From Gilvimarinus xylanilyticus (GTDB lineage: Bacteria > Pseudomonadota > Gammaproteobacteria > Pseudomonadales > Cellvibrionaceae), in the NCBI RefSeq assembly GCF_024195295.1, contig NZ_JAMFTH010000001.1:744001-808000 (forward strand): 64,000 nt of DNA, in the 5' to 3' direction. The translations under genes and the position numbers were made by a program. The stretch's first letter is position 1, and every line of letters starts with the position of its first letter. Of this stretch, positions 47,515-56,109 are shown piece by piece. The notes under the pieces are model-generated. The model had not been told where the DNA came from. It saw only the letters and a program-made list of their open reading frames with translations, and ran no database searches.

Positions 47515-47958
47515 GTGGCGGTCAAACGGTCACAGCGCATGGCGGTGGTGTTGATGCTGGCCGAGCGTCATGAACAAGAGGCTGCTGATTATTTAACGCA
47601 ACACAAGGAGCGAGTCGATCAGCAGCAGGCCCAGTATGACGAGCTGATGCAATACCGCGAGACCTATGTGGCGCGCTATCAAAGTGAGCAAGGGCAACTG
47701 GCGCCCCAGGATTTAGTCCGCTACAGCCAGTTTATTCAACATTTAGCCGGTGCCATTAAAGAGCAGGAGCAGGCCTTGGAATTGCTGAACACTCAATTGG
47801 CCAAGTTGCGGCAACATTGGCATGGGCAGCATCTGCGGCGCAAGGCCATTGCGGATTTGCTTGATCGTTTAAAACGCGGAGAAGACCAAGCTGCCGAAAA
47901 ACAGTTGCAAAAGCAGCTGGATGAAATGGCTCAGGCCGCCAGCCGTGCCAAACTTTAG
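47515..47958 (+). CDS. fliJ: Flagellar export chaperone FliJ
   Basis: A 147-aa all-helical coiled-coil protein that inserts into the FliI ring and escorts export chaperones. The start is GTG 47515, three bases after fliI. The composition (QQQAQYDELMQYRETYVARYQ..., LRRKAIADLLDRLKRGED) and position identify it, as sequence conservation of the family is low. It is the last gene before the MITE-like insertion. Confidence 0.92.
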   Translation: MAVKRSQRMAVVLMLAERHEQEAADYLTQHKERVDQQQAQYDELMQYRETYVARYQSEQGQLAPQDLVRYSQFIQHLAGAIKEQEQALELLNTQLAKLRQHWHGQHLRRKAIADLLDRLKRGEDQAAEKQLQKQLDEMAQAASRAKL

Positions 47959-47971
47959 GTTTTCTGGCGCG

Positions 47972-48330
47972 GGAGCCTCTGATCAAGTCCCCGGTGGTCT
48001 CTGCGCGAGTCAAAACGTTCACTCCTTCGCCGGAAAATGCTCCTGCCTTTCCGGCATTCGGGCAATCCATTGCCCTTGGCGCGCTTCGTAGGCAATGGCC
48101 ATAGCCCTTGGCAAGAAGTGCAAGCCTTCCGCGTCCTGCTCACGGCCCTTACCTACATCCGTGTAGGCAACACAGCGGATGGACGTTTTGGCCGCGCCCT
48201 TCGGGGCTTACAGAGCTTTCCGATCTCTGCGTTGGCTCACCTCACCGGGCCGTCAGCCCGCTTTCTATTCGCCGCCTTGATCTCGAAAAGCTCTGTAGCC
48301 AGAGGCCGTTGGGGACTAATCAGAGGCTCC
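47972..48330. mobile_element. MITE-like element with 31-32 bp terminal inverted repeats
   Basis: The left end (47972-48003) begins GGAGCCTCTGATCAAGTCCC. The reverse complement of the right end (48300-48330) begins GGAGCCTCTGATTAGTCCCC; about 26 of 32 positions agree with one gap. The 359-bp interior holds further small hairpins (GGCAAT...ATTGCC, CTACA...TGTAG, CGGGC...GCCCG) and no credible gene. The size and ends fit a non-autonomous miniature inverted-repeat element. No clean target-site duplication was found (TTAGG occurs near both ends but not symmetrically). It fills the gap between fliJ and hsbA. Confidence 0.7.
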
Positions 48331-48474
48331 TTAGGCCTATTGTTTAGCGTCGAAATAGTCTATTCTTATCACAAACAAAGCCGCTGGTGACTAAGGCAAT
48401 AATAATGGCGGTATTTCAACGGGTAAGACCCAACACCATGGATTCATCTTGTCGGTTACAAAAAGGGGTAGGTT

Positions 48475-48780
48475 ATGGCCGTTACGTCGACGATATCAGG
48501 AGATGGCGCAGATTTAACGATCGTCATTAAAGGGCGGTTTGATTTTAGTTCCCATCAGGACTTTCGCGGTACCTACGAAAACTTGCCCCACAAGCCTACT
48601 CGCTATGTGATCGATATGCAGGACACAGCTTATCTCGATAGCTCGGCGCTGGGTATGTTGCTGCTTCTACGCGATTACGCCGGGGGCGACAAAGCCAATA
48701 TCCAGATTCTAAACGCCAGCGACGATGTAAAAAGAATTTTAACCATTTCCAACTTTGAGCAGTTGTTCAGTATCGAGTAG
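48475..48780 (+). CDS. hsbA: STAS-domain anti-anti-sigma factor HsbA
   Basis: A 101-aa SpoIIAA-type antagonist with the phospho-serine motif YLDSSALGMLLLLRDYA (Ser56/57). In Pseudomonas, unphosphorylated HsbA binds the anti-sigma factor FlgM and frees FliA, while the phosphorylated form engages the diguanylate cyclase HsbD. Here it is encoded inside the flagellar cluster next to hsbR and hptB, the same order as in P. putida, so the assignment is by domain plus context. AGGGGTAGG precedes the ATG. Its stop lies 16 bases before hsbR. Confidence 0.85.
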   Translation: MAVTSTISGDGADLTIVIKGRFDFSSHQDFRGTYENLPHKPTRYVIDMQDTAYLDSSALGMLLLLRDYAGGDKANIQILNASDDVKRILTISNFEQLFSIE

Positions 48781-48796
48781 CACTCTGGGGCCGACT

Positions 48797-50494
48797 ATGA
48801 GGGATGAGCGCGCCATTCGAGTCTTGATCGCGGATGATACCAATACGGATCGGCTGATCCTTGAAGCCATTGTGCGCAAAGAAGGGCACGAGGTTATCAG
48901 CGCCCGTGACGGGACAGAGGCTCTGGAGCAGTTTGAGCGCGAGCGCCCTGATATTATATTGCTGGATGCATTAATGCCTCGTATGGATGGTTTTGAGACG
49001 GCGCGAAGAATTAAAGCCCTGGCCGGCGAAGAGCTGATCCCTATTATTTTTTTAACTTCTCTGTCCGATACCCAGTCGCTGGTTAAGTGTTTAGATGCCG
49101 GTGGTGACGACTTTATTTCCAAACCCTACAACCGGGTGATTTTGCAGGCAAAAATCCGCTCCTTTTACAGGATGCGTACCATGAACCGGACCATGCTCGA
49201 GCAGCGCGATCAAATTGCGCGCCATAACGAGCATTTTCTGCAAGAGCAAACCGTCGCTAAACAGGTGTTTGACAACATCACCAGTGGCGGCCACTTAAAC
49301 AATCCCAATCTACGCTATTTTATGTCTCCCCTGGCCGTGTTTAACGGCGATGTCATGGTGGCTGCTACCACGCCCGCGGGCAACTTGATGGTCTTACTGG
49401 GCGATTTTACCGGGCATGGCCTGCCTGCCGCTATTGGCGCAATGCCACTGGCGACCACTTTTTACGGGATGGTGGGCAAGGGTTACTCAATGGCCGATAT
49501 TTTGTCGGAGATTAACGGCAAGTTAAAAAGCTTGTTACCGGTGGGGCTTTTTTGTTGCGCGTCGATGGTGGAGTTGAACTTTCGCAAAGGCACCGCGCGT
49601 ATTTGGAACGGGGGGCTGCCTGCCGCCTATATTTACCGCTTGGGGGGCAGTGTAGAACAGGTGAAATCCACCCATTTACCATTGGGGGTCGTGGGCAATA
49701 AGGACTTCAAGGCCGACGCCGCACTCTATTCCCTGGAGGAGGGCGAGCGCCTCTATCTATGGTCCGATGGGATTCACGAGGCTCGCAACAGCGACGGCGA
49801 CATGTTTGGCGAAGAGCGGGTTATGGCCGCGTTTGCCAGCAATCAGACCCGTCAGTGCATGTTTGACGAGTTGTTGGGCCAGGTCAAAGGCTTTATTGGC
49901 GAGGGCGAAAAAAGTGATGATTTGTCTCTTATAGAGTTACTGATGGCCCCCTCGTCGGTGGCCTTTAATCAGCAAGGGCAGACATCGAATGATCAATCGC
50001 AGTTGGCCGAGTGGAGCCTGGCTTTTGAGGTAAAGCCCTCAAGTTTTGCGATTTTTGATCCTCTGCCGCTGCTGTTAAGCGTGCTGTTGGAAGTGCCGGG
50101 GCTGCGCAATCACAGCGGCACCCTCTATACTGTCATCTCCGAGTTGTATAGCAACGCTTTAGAGCATGGTGTTTTGCAGCTGGACTCGAAAATGAAAACC
50201 GACCCCAATGGTTTTGACCGATATTACGAGCTTCGCAAGCAGCGTACCGCCCAAGTAAGTGAGGGATTTATACGCATCACCTTGACTCACCAAACCTTTG
50301 ACGAAGGCGGATGTCTGACGATTGAGGTGGCGGACAGCGGTGCCGGTTTTGAGACGGGCGCCCTGACATCGGGGAATATAGAAAGGTACAGTGGTCGCGG
50401 TGTTGCCCTGGTTGAGTCACTGTGTGACACCGTGGAATATCAGCCGCCCGGCAATAAAGTGCGCGCTACCTACCAGTGGCACCGCGATGACTAA
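48797..50494 (+). CDS. hsbR: Response regulator-phosphatase-kinase HsbR
   Basis: 565 aa from ATG 48797 (MRDERAIRVLIADDTNTDRL); an in-frame upstream start overlaps hsbA. Order of domains: REC (about 7-122) with phospho-acceptor Asp57 in IILLDALMPRMDG, a helical linker, a SpoIIE/PP2C phosphatase (about 170-385, with LLGDFTGHGLPAAIGAMP and WSDGIHEARN), and a C-terminal RsbW-like HATPase kinase (about 415-560, with SELYSNALEHGVL and SGRGVALVESL). Known role of the family: dephosphorylates or phosphorylates HsbA depending on signal received through HptB. Confidence 0.88.
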   Translation: MRDERAIRVLIADDTNTDRLILEAIVRKEGHEVISARDGTEALEQFERERPDIILLDALMPRMDGFETARRIKALAGEELIPIIFLTSLSDTQSLVKCLDAGGDDFISKPYNRVILQAKIRSFYRMRTMNRTMLEQRDQIARHNEHFLQEQTVAKQVFDNITSGGHLNNPNLRYFMSPLAVFNGDVMVAATTPAGNLMVLLGDFTGHGLPAAIGAMPLATTFYGMVGKGYSMADILSEINGKLKSLLPVGLFCCASMVELNFRKGTARIWNGGLPAAYIYRLGGSVEQVKSTHLPLGVVGNKDFKADAALYSLEEGERLYLWSDGIHEARNSDGDMFGEERVMAAFASNQTRQCMFDELLGQVKGFIGEGEKSDDLSLIELLMAPSSVAFNQQGQTSNDQSQLAEWSLAFEVKPSSFAIFDPLPLLLSVLLEVPGLRNHSGTLYTVISELYSNALEHGVLQLDSKMKTDPNGFDRYYELRKQRTAQVSEGFIRITLTHQTFDEGGCLTIEVADSGAGFETGALTSGNIERYSGRGVALVESLCDTVEYQPPGNKVRATYQWHRDD

Positions 50495-50515
50495 GGCCGC
50501 AAACAGGAGGTGTGA

Positions 50516-50857
50516 GTGAGCGAAAAACAACTAATTGACCACGAAGCTCTGGCGGGGTTGCAGGAAGTATTGGAAGATGACTTTCAGCAGTTAATCGACA
50601 CTTTTATAAGTGATTCCCGCGCCAACCTTGTGGCCATGCAAAAAGCCCTGGCAGCCGATGACAGCGATACCCTACGCCGCGCCGCGCACAGTCTAAAGGG
50701 CAGTTGCTCGAATATCGGCGCCGCCGGCCTGATGCAAACCAGCTTGGATGTCGAGGCACGAGCCCACCGCGGGGATCTGCAGGGGGTTGAGCATTTATTG
50801 GTCGAGTTACAGGGCGAATTCCAGCAGGTGCAACAACAGCTCGAAGTCTATCGTTAA
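50516..50857 (+). CDS. hptB: Histidine phosphotransfer protein HptB
   Basis: A 113-aa four-helix Hpt domain with the phospho-histidine in RRAAHSLKGSCSNIGA (about His58). It would relay phosphate from hybrid sensor kinases to the REC domain of HsbR. The start is GTG 50516 with CAGGAGG upstream, 21 bases after hsbR, so hsbA-hsbR-hptB look like one operon. A sigma-54 promoter for fliK begins 17 bases after its stop. Confidence 0.88.
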   Translation: MSEKQLIDHEALAGLQEVLEDDFQQLIDTFISDSRANLVAMQKALAADDSDTLRRAAHSLKGSCSNIGAAGLMQTSLDVEARAHRGDLQGVEHLLVELQGEFQQVQQQLEVYR

Positions 50858-50874
50858 TCATCTCCATTCCCTAT

Positions 50875-50890
50875 TGGCATTGCTTTTGCT
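50875..50890 (+). promoter_or_regulatory. Sigma-54 promoter of fliK
   Basis: TGGCATTGCTTTTGCT matches TGGCAC-N5-TTGCW with correct -24/-12 spacing, 73 bases before the fliK ATG. Confidence 0.85.
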
Positions 50891-50963
50891 GATTACTCCT
50901 CAGAACCCTAAATAACCCTTAGGTGCGGCAAGAGATTGCCGCTTATGCAAGGAGTGGTCGGCC

Positions 50964-52451
50964 ATGGCCAACACAACATTACTCAGCTCGTTAATGAACA
51001 ATCCACCGGTAGAGGCCAAGGCCCGGACAGGTGGCGCCAGACAGGCGGGGGATGATCCCTTTTCCAGTATTTTCGCATCAACCCGAAGCGAAGCGCCAAG
51101 GCGAGAGACTCCCGCTCGCGAGGGGCGTTCAGCTGACACCCCGTCGCATAAAACCGAGCAAGACCATAGTGCAAGATCGGAACCGGCTGGAAGTGAAAGG
51201 TCAGAGCGAGCGCAGGGCCCCCAATCTGACGGACTTGAGGCCGAGCGCAAAGCCGAAGCCGGTAATACTTCTCAGCCCACAGAGAACAAGCAATCCGGGA
51301 CCTCTGTTGACGAGCCCCGCGAGGCTTTGACTGAAGAGCAAAAAGCGACACTAGAAGCTCTGCCAGAAGAGCAACAACAGGCGCTGGAGGCTCTGGGGGG
51401 CGAACGCCTAGCCAAATTGTTGGATATGATGATGGCGCAGCGGGATGCTCTGAACCAAATCGCTCCCGATATTGCCGCCAAGCTTAGTGAGCTAAGTGAA
51501 GCTGAGATAGAGCAGCTACAGGGCGTGCTGAATAAGCTCGCACAGATGGCAGAAACCCAGGCGTTGGCCGCTGAGGATGTGGCGGGGTTGATCGACGAAC
51601 AAATAGGTGATCCTCAGCTGGCGGAGATGGTTAAACAGGCATTGCTTACCGGGGTCGCTAAAGCGGATGCCCAGGCAACTGGAACCAAGTTAACCGACAA
51701 TCTTGCGGGTATGCAATTGGCCCTTGCAAATGCAGGCTCAGGAAAAGGTTATGCCGTTTCTTCGGAATTGCTTTCGGGTTCTGTGTTCAAGGGTACCAAG
51801 CTTGATTTGGCAGATTGGGGAGCGGCATTCAAAGAGCAGACGACAGCGCTTAATAGCGCCGCAAAGGGTCCGATGAACGAATCCGCCCAGCTTCACAACC
51901 TACTGGCCCCCAAGGTGACATTAGAAGAACCCAAGATGTCGCCGAGCGGGTTTGCCTCAATGGTAGAGGCGGCCCAGCGCGCCAATGTGCGCAGCGAAAC
52001 TCCACCGGTTCTGCAGTCGCAGCTGGGAACCAAGTTTGGCAGTGGCGGGTGGAATGACGCTGTGGGGCAAAAAGTCATGTGGATGGCCAAGCAAAATATC
52101 GGCGCCGCCGAGTTGCGTCTGGACCCGCCGGATTTAGGGCCTTTACAGGTGCGTGTCAATGTCCACAATGACCAAACCCACATTACTTTTACCAGCCATC
52201 AATCGGTGGTGCGCGACGCCCTGGATCAATCGGCTTTTCGTCTGCGCGAAATGCTGGCCGAGCAGGGGATGACCCAAGTTAATGTGGATGTATCCGGGCG
52301 CGATGACGGGCGTCCATCCGACCAAGAACTGGTGGGCGAACCTCAAAGTGACGGTGAAGAGGTGGCCGGTGGTGTCACTGGCGAAGGAGATCAGAGTGGG
52401 GTTGGCCTTGAAAACGGAGGTGTTGTTCACCTAGTTGATCATTACGCATAG
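50964..52451 (+). CDS. fliK: Flagellar hook-length control protein FliK
   Basis: A secreted molecular ruler that sets hook length and switches export specificity. 495 aa: a long low-complexity N-terminal and middle part rich in Glu, Ala, Gln and Ser, and a conserved C-terminal switch domain (about 370-455) with AELRLDPPDLGPLQVRVNVH and VRDALDQSAFRLREMLAEQGM. The length is within the broad family range. It lies alone between a sigma-54 promoter and a terminator, so it is a monocistronic unit. Confidence 0.93.
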   Translation: MANTTLLSSLMNNPPVEAKARTGGARQAGDDPFSSIFASTRSEAPRRETPAREGRSADTPSHKTEQDHSARSEPAGSERSERAQGPQSDGLEAERKAEAGNTSQPTENKQSGTSVDEPREALTEEQKATLEALPEEQQQALEALGGERLAKLLDMMMAQRDALNQIAPDIAAKLSELSEAEIEQLQGVLNKLAQMAETQALAAEDVAGLIDEQIGDPQLAEMVKQALLTGVAKADAQATGTKLTDNLAGMQLALANAGSGKGYAVSSELLSGSVFKGTKLDLADWGAAFKEQTTALNSAAKGPMNESAQLHNLLAPKVTLEEPKMSPSGFASMVEAAQRANVRSETPPVLQSQLGTKFGSGGWNDAVGQKVMWMAKQNIGAAELRLDPPDLGPLQVRVNVHNDQTHITFTSHQSVVRDALDQSAFRLREMLAEQGMTQVNVDVSGRDDGRPSDQELVGEPQSDGEEVAGGVTGEGDQSGVGLENGGVVHLVDHYA

Positions 52452-52479
52452 CCCCGGTTTTATTTGGAATCGCAGAAGG

Positions 52480-52512
52480 AACGCCCGAAGTACTCGCTTC
52501 GGGCGTTTTTTT
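52480..52512 (+). terminator. Terminator after fliK
   Basis: AACGCCCGAAG, loop TACTCG, CTTCGGGCGTTTTTTT: an 11-bp stem with a seven-T tail. Confidence 0.95.
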
Positions 52513-52559
52513 ATGGTCTGCAATGTCATTGTTCCCATTTCTCCTATCGGCTAGACTCG

Positions 52560-52575
52560 TGGCACGGCAATTGCT
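52560..52575 (+). promoter_or_regulatory. Sigma-54 promoter of the fliLMNOPQR-flhB operon
   Basis: TGGCACGGCAATTGCT is a perfect match to the sigma-54 consensus TGGCACG-N4-TTGCW, 49 bases before the fliL ATG. The best promoter in the window. Confidence 0.93.
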
Positions 52576-52624
52576 GAAACCCTTAAAACGGCGACTGATA
52601 ACGCACGAGTGACGGATATTTGAC

Positions 52625-53146
52625 ATGGCCGAAGACGACCAAGAAGAAAACGAAGGCGCTGAAGGCGAGCAGCCCGAGAAAGGCAAAAAGAAGAAGTGGT
52701 TATTGTTGGGCGGTGCACTGTTGTTGCTAATCGCTGCTTCTGTGGGGGCGACCCTTTATTTTCTGGGCTTTTTCGGGGCCGAAGAGGCCTCTGAGCAGCC
52801 TGTGGAAGAGCCGGTGGAAGAGGTGAGTGCGGCGGTTTACTACCCGTTAAAGCCCGCTTTTATCACCAACTTTGATGTTCGCGGACGGCAGAGATTTATG
52901 CAGGCGGAGCTGACTTTAATGTTGCGGGATAACTCAGTGATCCCCGCAATTGAGTTACACATGCCCGCTATTCGCAACGCTTTGGTAATGCTGATGCGGG
53001 GCCAGGACTACCGAGAGCTGCAAACTCCCGAGGGCAAAGCGCTGCTACGACAGCGCGCTTTGCTCGAGGTGCAAGAGGTTTTGCAGCAGGAAATCGACTC
53101 TCCCGGCGTGGAACAAGTGTTATTCACCAATTTGGTACTGCAATAG
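52625..53146 (+). CDS. fliL: Flagellar basal body-associated protein FliL
   Basis: An inner-membrane protein that stabilises stator engagement. 173 aa: an acidic then lysine-rich cytoplasmic N-terminus (EQPEKGKKKK), one TM segment (about 24-45, WLLLGGALLLLIAASVGATLYFLG), an acidic linker, and the periplasmic FliL domain (YYPLKPAFITNFDVRGRQRFMQAELTLMLRD...). First gene of the operon behind a perfect sigma-54 promoter. Confidence 0.94.
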   Translation: MAEDDQEENEGAEGEQPEKGKKKKWLLLGGALLLLIAASVGATLYFLGFFGAEEASEQPVEEPVEEVSAAVYYPLKPAFITNFDVRGRQRFMQAELTLMLRDNSVIPAIELHMPAIRNALVMLMRGQDYRELQTPEGKALLRQRALLEVQEVLQQEIDSPGVEQVLFTNLVLQ

Positions 53147-53156
53147 GGGCTGACAG

Positions 53157-54164
53157 GTGCAAGACTTACTCACTCAGGATGAAATCGATGCGCTGTTACA
53201 CGGCGTAGATGACGGCGATATCGACACCGATGCCGATGACGACCCCAGTGCAGTCCGCTCATATGATTTAACCAGTCAGGACCGTATTGTTCGCGGGCGA
53301 ATGCCTACGCTCGAGATGATTAATGAGCGCTTCGCTCGCTATACCCGCATTAGCATGTTTAACCTGTTAAGACGCACCGCCGATGTGTCTGTGGGTGGCG
53401 TGCAAATTCAAAAGTTTGGCGAGTATGTGCATACACTCTATGTGCCGACCAGCTTGAACATGGTTAAATTTCGTCCCCTGCGGGGAACCGCATTAATCAT
53501 TCTCGATGCGCGCCTGGTGTTTAAACTGGTGGATAACTTTTTTGGCGGCGATGGCCGACACGCCAAAATTGAGGGTCGGGAATTTACCCCGACCGAGTTA
53601 CGCGTTGTGCAAATGGTACTTAACCAGGTGTTTGTGGACTTGGGCGAAGCCTGGAAGGCGGTAATGCCAATCGAGTTTGAATACATCAACTCGGAAGTGA
53701 ACCCGTCACTTGCCAATATTGTCAGTCCCAGCGAAGTGGTGGTGGTCAGCACTTTTCATATTGAGCTGGACGGCGGGGGCGGAGACTTACATCTAACCAT
53801 CCCTTACTCCATGATTGAGCCCATCCGGGAGGTGCTGGATGCCGGTTTGCAAAGCGATAGTGATGAGTATGATGAGCGCTGGATAAAAGCGCTGCGCGAA
53901 GACGTTCTCAGCGCACAGGTCAATCTTGAGTGCGAGATTGTTAAGCGCGAGATTACTCTGCGCGATATTGTCGATTTGGATGTAGGGGATATTATTCCTG
54001 TGGAATTTCCCGAGCAGCACGTGCTTACCGCCAATGGGGTGCCTGTGTTCCGGACCCAGCTGGGACAACATAAAGGCAACTTGGCCTTAAAGATTAACGA
54101 TTTTATTGACCACAGTATTGCTCACAATATTACCGTGGCCGAGGGAGGTAAAAATGGCGAATGA
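53157..54164 (+). CDS. fliM: Flagellar motor switch protein FliM
   Basis: C-ring protein that binds CheY-P and sets rotation direction. 335 aa from GTG 53157. The CheY-binding peptide is at the extreme N-terminus (LLTQDEIDALLHGV), followed by the CheC-like middle domain with GGDGRHAKIEGREFTPTELR and a C-terminal SpoA/FliN-like domain. The stop overlaps the fliN start by 11 bases. Confidence 0.97.
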   Translation: MQDLLTQDEIDALLHGVDDGDIDTDADDDPSAVRSYDLTSQDRIVRGRMPTLEMINERFARYTRISMFNLLRRTADVSVGGVQIQKFGEYVHTLYVPTSLNMVKFRPLRGTALIILDARLVFKLVDNFFGGDGRHAKIEGREFTPTELRVVQMVLNQVFVDLGEAWKAVMPIEFEYINSEVNPSLANIVSPSEVVVVSTFHIELDGGGGDLHLTIPYSMIEPIREVLDAGLQSDSDEYDERWIKALREDVLSAQVNLECEIVKREITLRDIVDLDVGDIIPVEFPEQHVLTANGVPVFRTQLGQHKGNLALKINDFIDHSIAHNITVAEGGKNGE

Positions 54165-54606
54165 CGATAACGAGAATCAAGAGGGCGGCGAACTGGATCA
54201 AGATGCCATGGCCGATGAGTGGGCCGCCGCCATGCAAGAACAAGAGGCCATGGATAGCGAACCTGACGCCGGCGCGGCTAGCCAAGGGGCAACCGATTCG
54301 ATGGCTTTAGATGAGCTTGAAAGTGAGGGTGCCCCGCGCGAGGTGGGGCCCGAACTGGATTTGATTTTGGATATTCCCGTTTCTATTTCGATGGAAGTGG
54401 GCAGTACCGCGATCACCATTCGCAACCTACTGCAGCTGAATCAGGGCTCGGTAATTGAGCTGGACCGTTTGGCGGGTGAGCCCCTGGATGTCAAAGTCAA
54501 CGGCACCCTTATTGCCCACGGCGAAGTGGTGGTGGTTAATGAAAAGTTCGGCATCCGAATGACCGATGTGATCAGTCCGTCCGAACGCATTAAAAAGCTT
54601 CGGTAA
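54154..54606 (+). CDS. fliN: Flagellar motor switch protein FliN
   Basis: C-ring component that also docks FliH. The ATG at 54154 follows GGGAGGTAAAA and gives 150 aa; an in-frame start at 54106 is inside fliM and rejected. Acidic N-terminal extension (about 1-60), then the SpoA domain: ELDLILDIPVSISMEVGSTA, LLQLNQGSVIELDRLAGEPL, DVKVNGTLIAHGEVVVVNEKFGIRMTDVIS. Confidence 0.96.
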   Translation: MANDDNENQEGGELDQDAMADEWAAAMQEQEAMDSEPDAGAASQGATDSMALDELESEGAPREVGPELDLILDIPVSISMEVGSTAITIRNLLQLNQGSVIELDRLAGEPLDVKVNGTLIAHGEVVVVNEKFGIRMTDVISPSERIKKLR

Positions 54607-54610
54607 GGTC

Positions 54611-55039
54611 ATGTCACTATTACTGTTGAGCGCCCAGGCAGCGGCCTCGCAAGTGCCGGTACAAAGCGGCAGTGTCAGTCAGCTGGTGTCGGTGTTGTTG
54701 GCATTGGCGGCGGTACTGGGGCTAATCTTTTTGTTGTCCTGGCTGGTCAAACGCAGTGGTGCCGGTTGGGGGCGATCCGATCATATTAAAGTACTCTCAA
54801 CCATGGCGCTCGGGACCCGTGAGCGAATCATGCTTGTGGAGGTGGGGCCCACCCAGATGCTATTGGGCGTTACGGCGCACTCGATTAAAACGCTTCATGT
54901 TTTTGCCGAACCTGTTATCGCGCCGGGGGAAAAGCCCGGGCCAGATTTTGCGGGTAAATTGGCGCAGTACTTACAACCTCAAAAAGGGGCCAGTCGAACT
55001 CGGGCCGATGCGGACAAGGAGTCGTCCCATGAACCTTAA
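54611..55039 (+). CDS. fliO: Flagellar export apparatus protein FliO
   Basis: A small bitopic membrane protein that helps assemble the FliP ring. 142 aa: one TM segment (about 22-42, [22 protein letters not shown]) followed by a cytoplasmic domain with the family signature [21 protein letters not shown] and [13 protein letters not shown]. The stop overlaps the fliP start by 11 bases. Confidence 0.92.
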   Translation: MSLLLLSAQAAASQVPVQSGSVSQLVSVLLALAAVLGLIFLLSWLVKRSGAGWGRSDHIKVLSTMALGTRERIMLVEVGPTQMLLGVTAHSIKTLHVFAEPVIAPGEKPGPDFAGKLAQYLQPQKGASRTRADADKESSHEP

Positions 55040-55835
55040 AGTGGTGTTACGCAGTGCGCTGTTGATTCTTTTTTTGCTCTTGGCCTCGACAAGCGGTTTT
55101 GCTCAGGAGCAAACCGAGCTGTCGCAAAGCGTTGCCGATAATGCCTTGCCTGCTATACCAGGGTTACCCGCCTTTACGGTGACCACTAACGCCGACGGAA
55201 GCGAGGAATATTCGGTCACACTGCAAATACTGGCCTTAATGACAATGCTGACGTTTTTGCCAGCGCTGTTGATGATGGTCACCTCGTTCACCCGTATTAT
55301 TATTGTCTTTGCCATTTTACGCCAGGCATTGGGGCTGCAACAGTCGCCCTCTAACCAGATTTTGATCGGTTTATCGCTTTTTTTAACCCTGTTTATTATG
55401 AAGCCGGTTTTTGATCAATCCTACACTAATGCTCTGGAACCCTACATGAATAACGCCATACCCGCTCAGCAGGCGCTGGCGGAAGCGGCGAAGCCATTCC
55501 ATGAGTTTATGCTCGCCCAGACCCGTGAATCCGATATAGCGCTGTTTGTGGGGATTGCCGGCAATGTGGAAATTGAAACCCCGCAAGACACCCCTTTTTC
55601 TATTTTGGTGCCGGCGTTTGTAACCAGTGAGCTCAAAACCGCCTTCCAAATCGGGTTTATTATTTTTATTCCCTTTTTGGTGATTGATATGGTGGTGGCG
55701 AGCGTGTTAATGGCTATGGGGATGATGATGTTGTCCCCCCTAATTGTATCGCTACCGTTTAAAATTATGTTGTTTGTTTTGGTCGATGGCTGGGCCATGA
55801 TTATCGGCACCTTGGCGGCGAGTTTTGGGGTCTAG
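55029..55835 (+). CDS. fliP: Flagellar export gate protein FliP
   Basis: Core subunit of the FliPQR export gate. The ATG at 55029 gives 268 aa with a cleavable signal peptide ([26 protein letters not shown], split for length), the usual feature of FliP. FliP signatures are [20 protein letters not shown] and [20 protein letters not shown]. Longer in-frame starts lie within fliO and are rejected. Confidence 0.96.
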   Translation: MNLKVVLRSALLILFLLLASTSGFAQEQTELSQSVADNALPAIPGLPAFTVTTNADGSEEYSVTLQILALMTMLTFLPALLMMVTSFTRIIIVFAILRQALGLQQSPSNQILIGLSLFLTLFIMKPVFDQSYTNALEPYMNNAIPAQQALAEAAKPFHEFMLAQTRESDIALFVGIAGNVEIETPQDTPFSILVPAFVTSELKTAFQIGFIIFIPFLVIDMVVASVLMAMGMMMLSPLIVSLPFKIMLFVLVDGWAMIIGTLAASFGV

Positions 55836-55837
55836 CC

Positions 55838-56107
55838 ATGACGCCCGAAATTGCGCTGAGTTTATTTGCCGACGGTTTGTACCTGACTGTATTACTGGTG
55901 CTGGTTATTGTCGGACCCAGTTTGGCGGTGGGTTTAATTGTGAGTATGTTTCAGGCTGCCACGCAAATTAACGAACAGACCCTCAGCTTTTTACCCCGTC
56001 TTATCGTTATGTTGATCACCATTATGATTGCGGGGCCCTGGATGGCGTCGGAATTAATGGACTTTTTTGACCGGCTGTTTAATGCGATTCCGCAGCTTAT
56101 AGGTTGA
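55838..56107 (+). CDS. fliQ: Flagellar export gate protein FliQ
   Basis: An 89-aa hairpin membrane protein of the export gate with two TM segments (about 14-38 and 50-72) and the family motif MFQAATQINEQTLSFLPRL. Two bases after fliP; its stop is two bases before the fliR ATG. Confidence 0.96.
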   Translation: MTPEIALSLFADGLYLTVLLVLVIVGPSLAVGLIVSMFQAATQINEQTLSFLPRLIVMLITIMIAGPWMASELMDFFDRLFNAIPQLIG

Positions 56108-56109
56108 TT

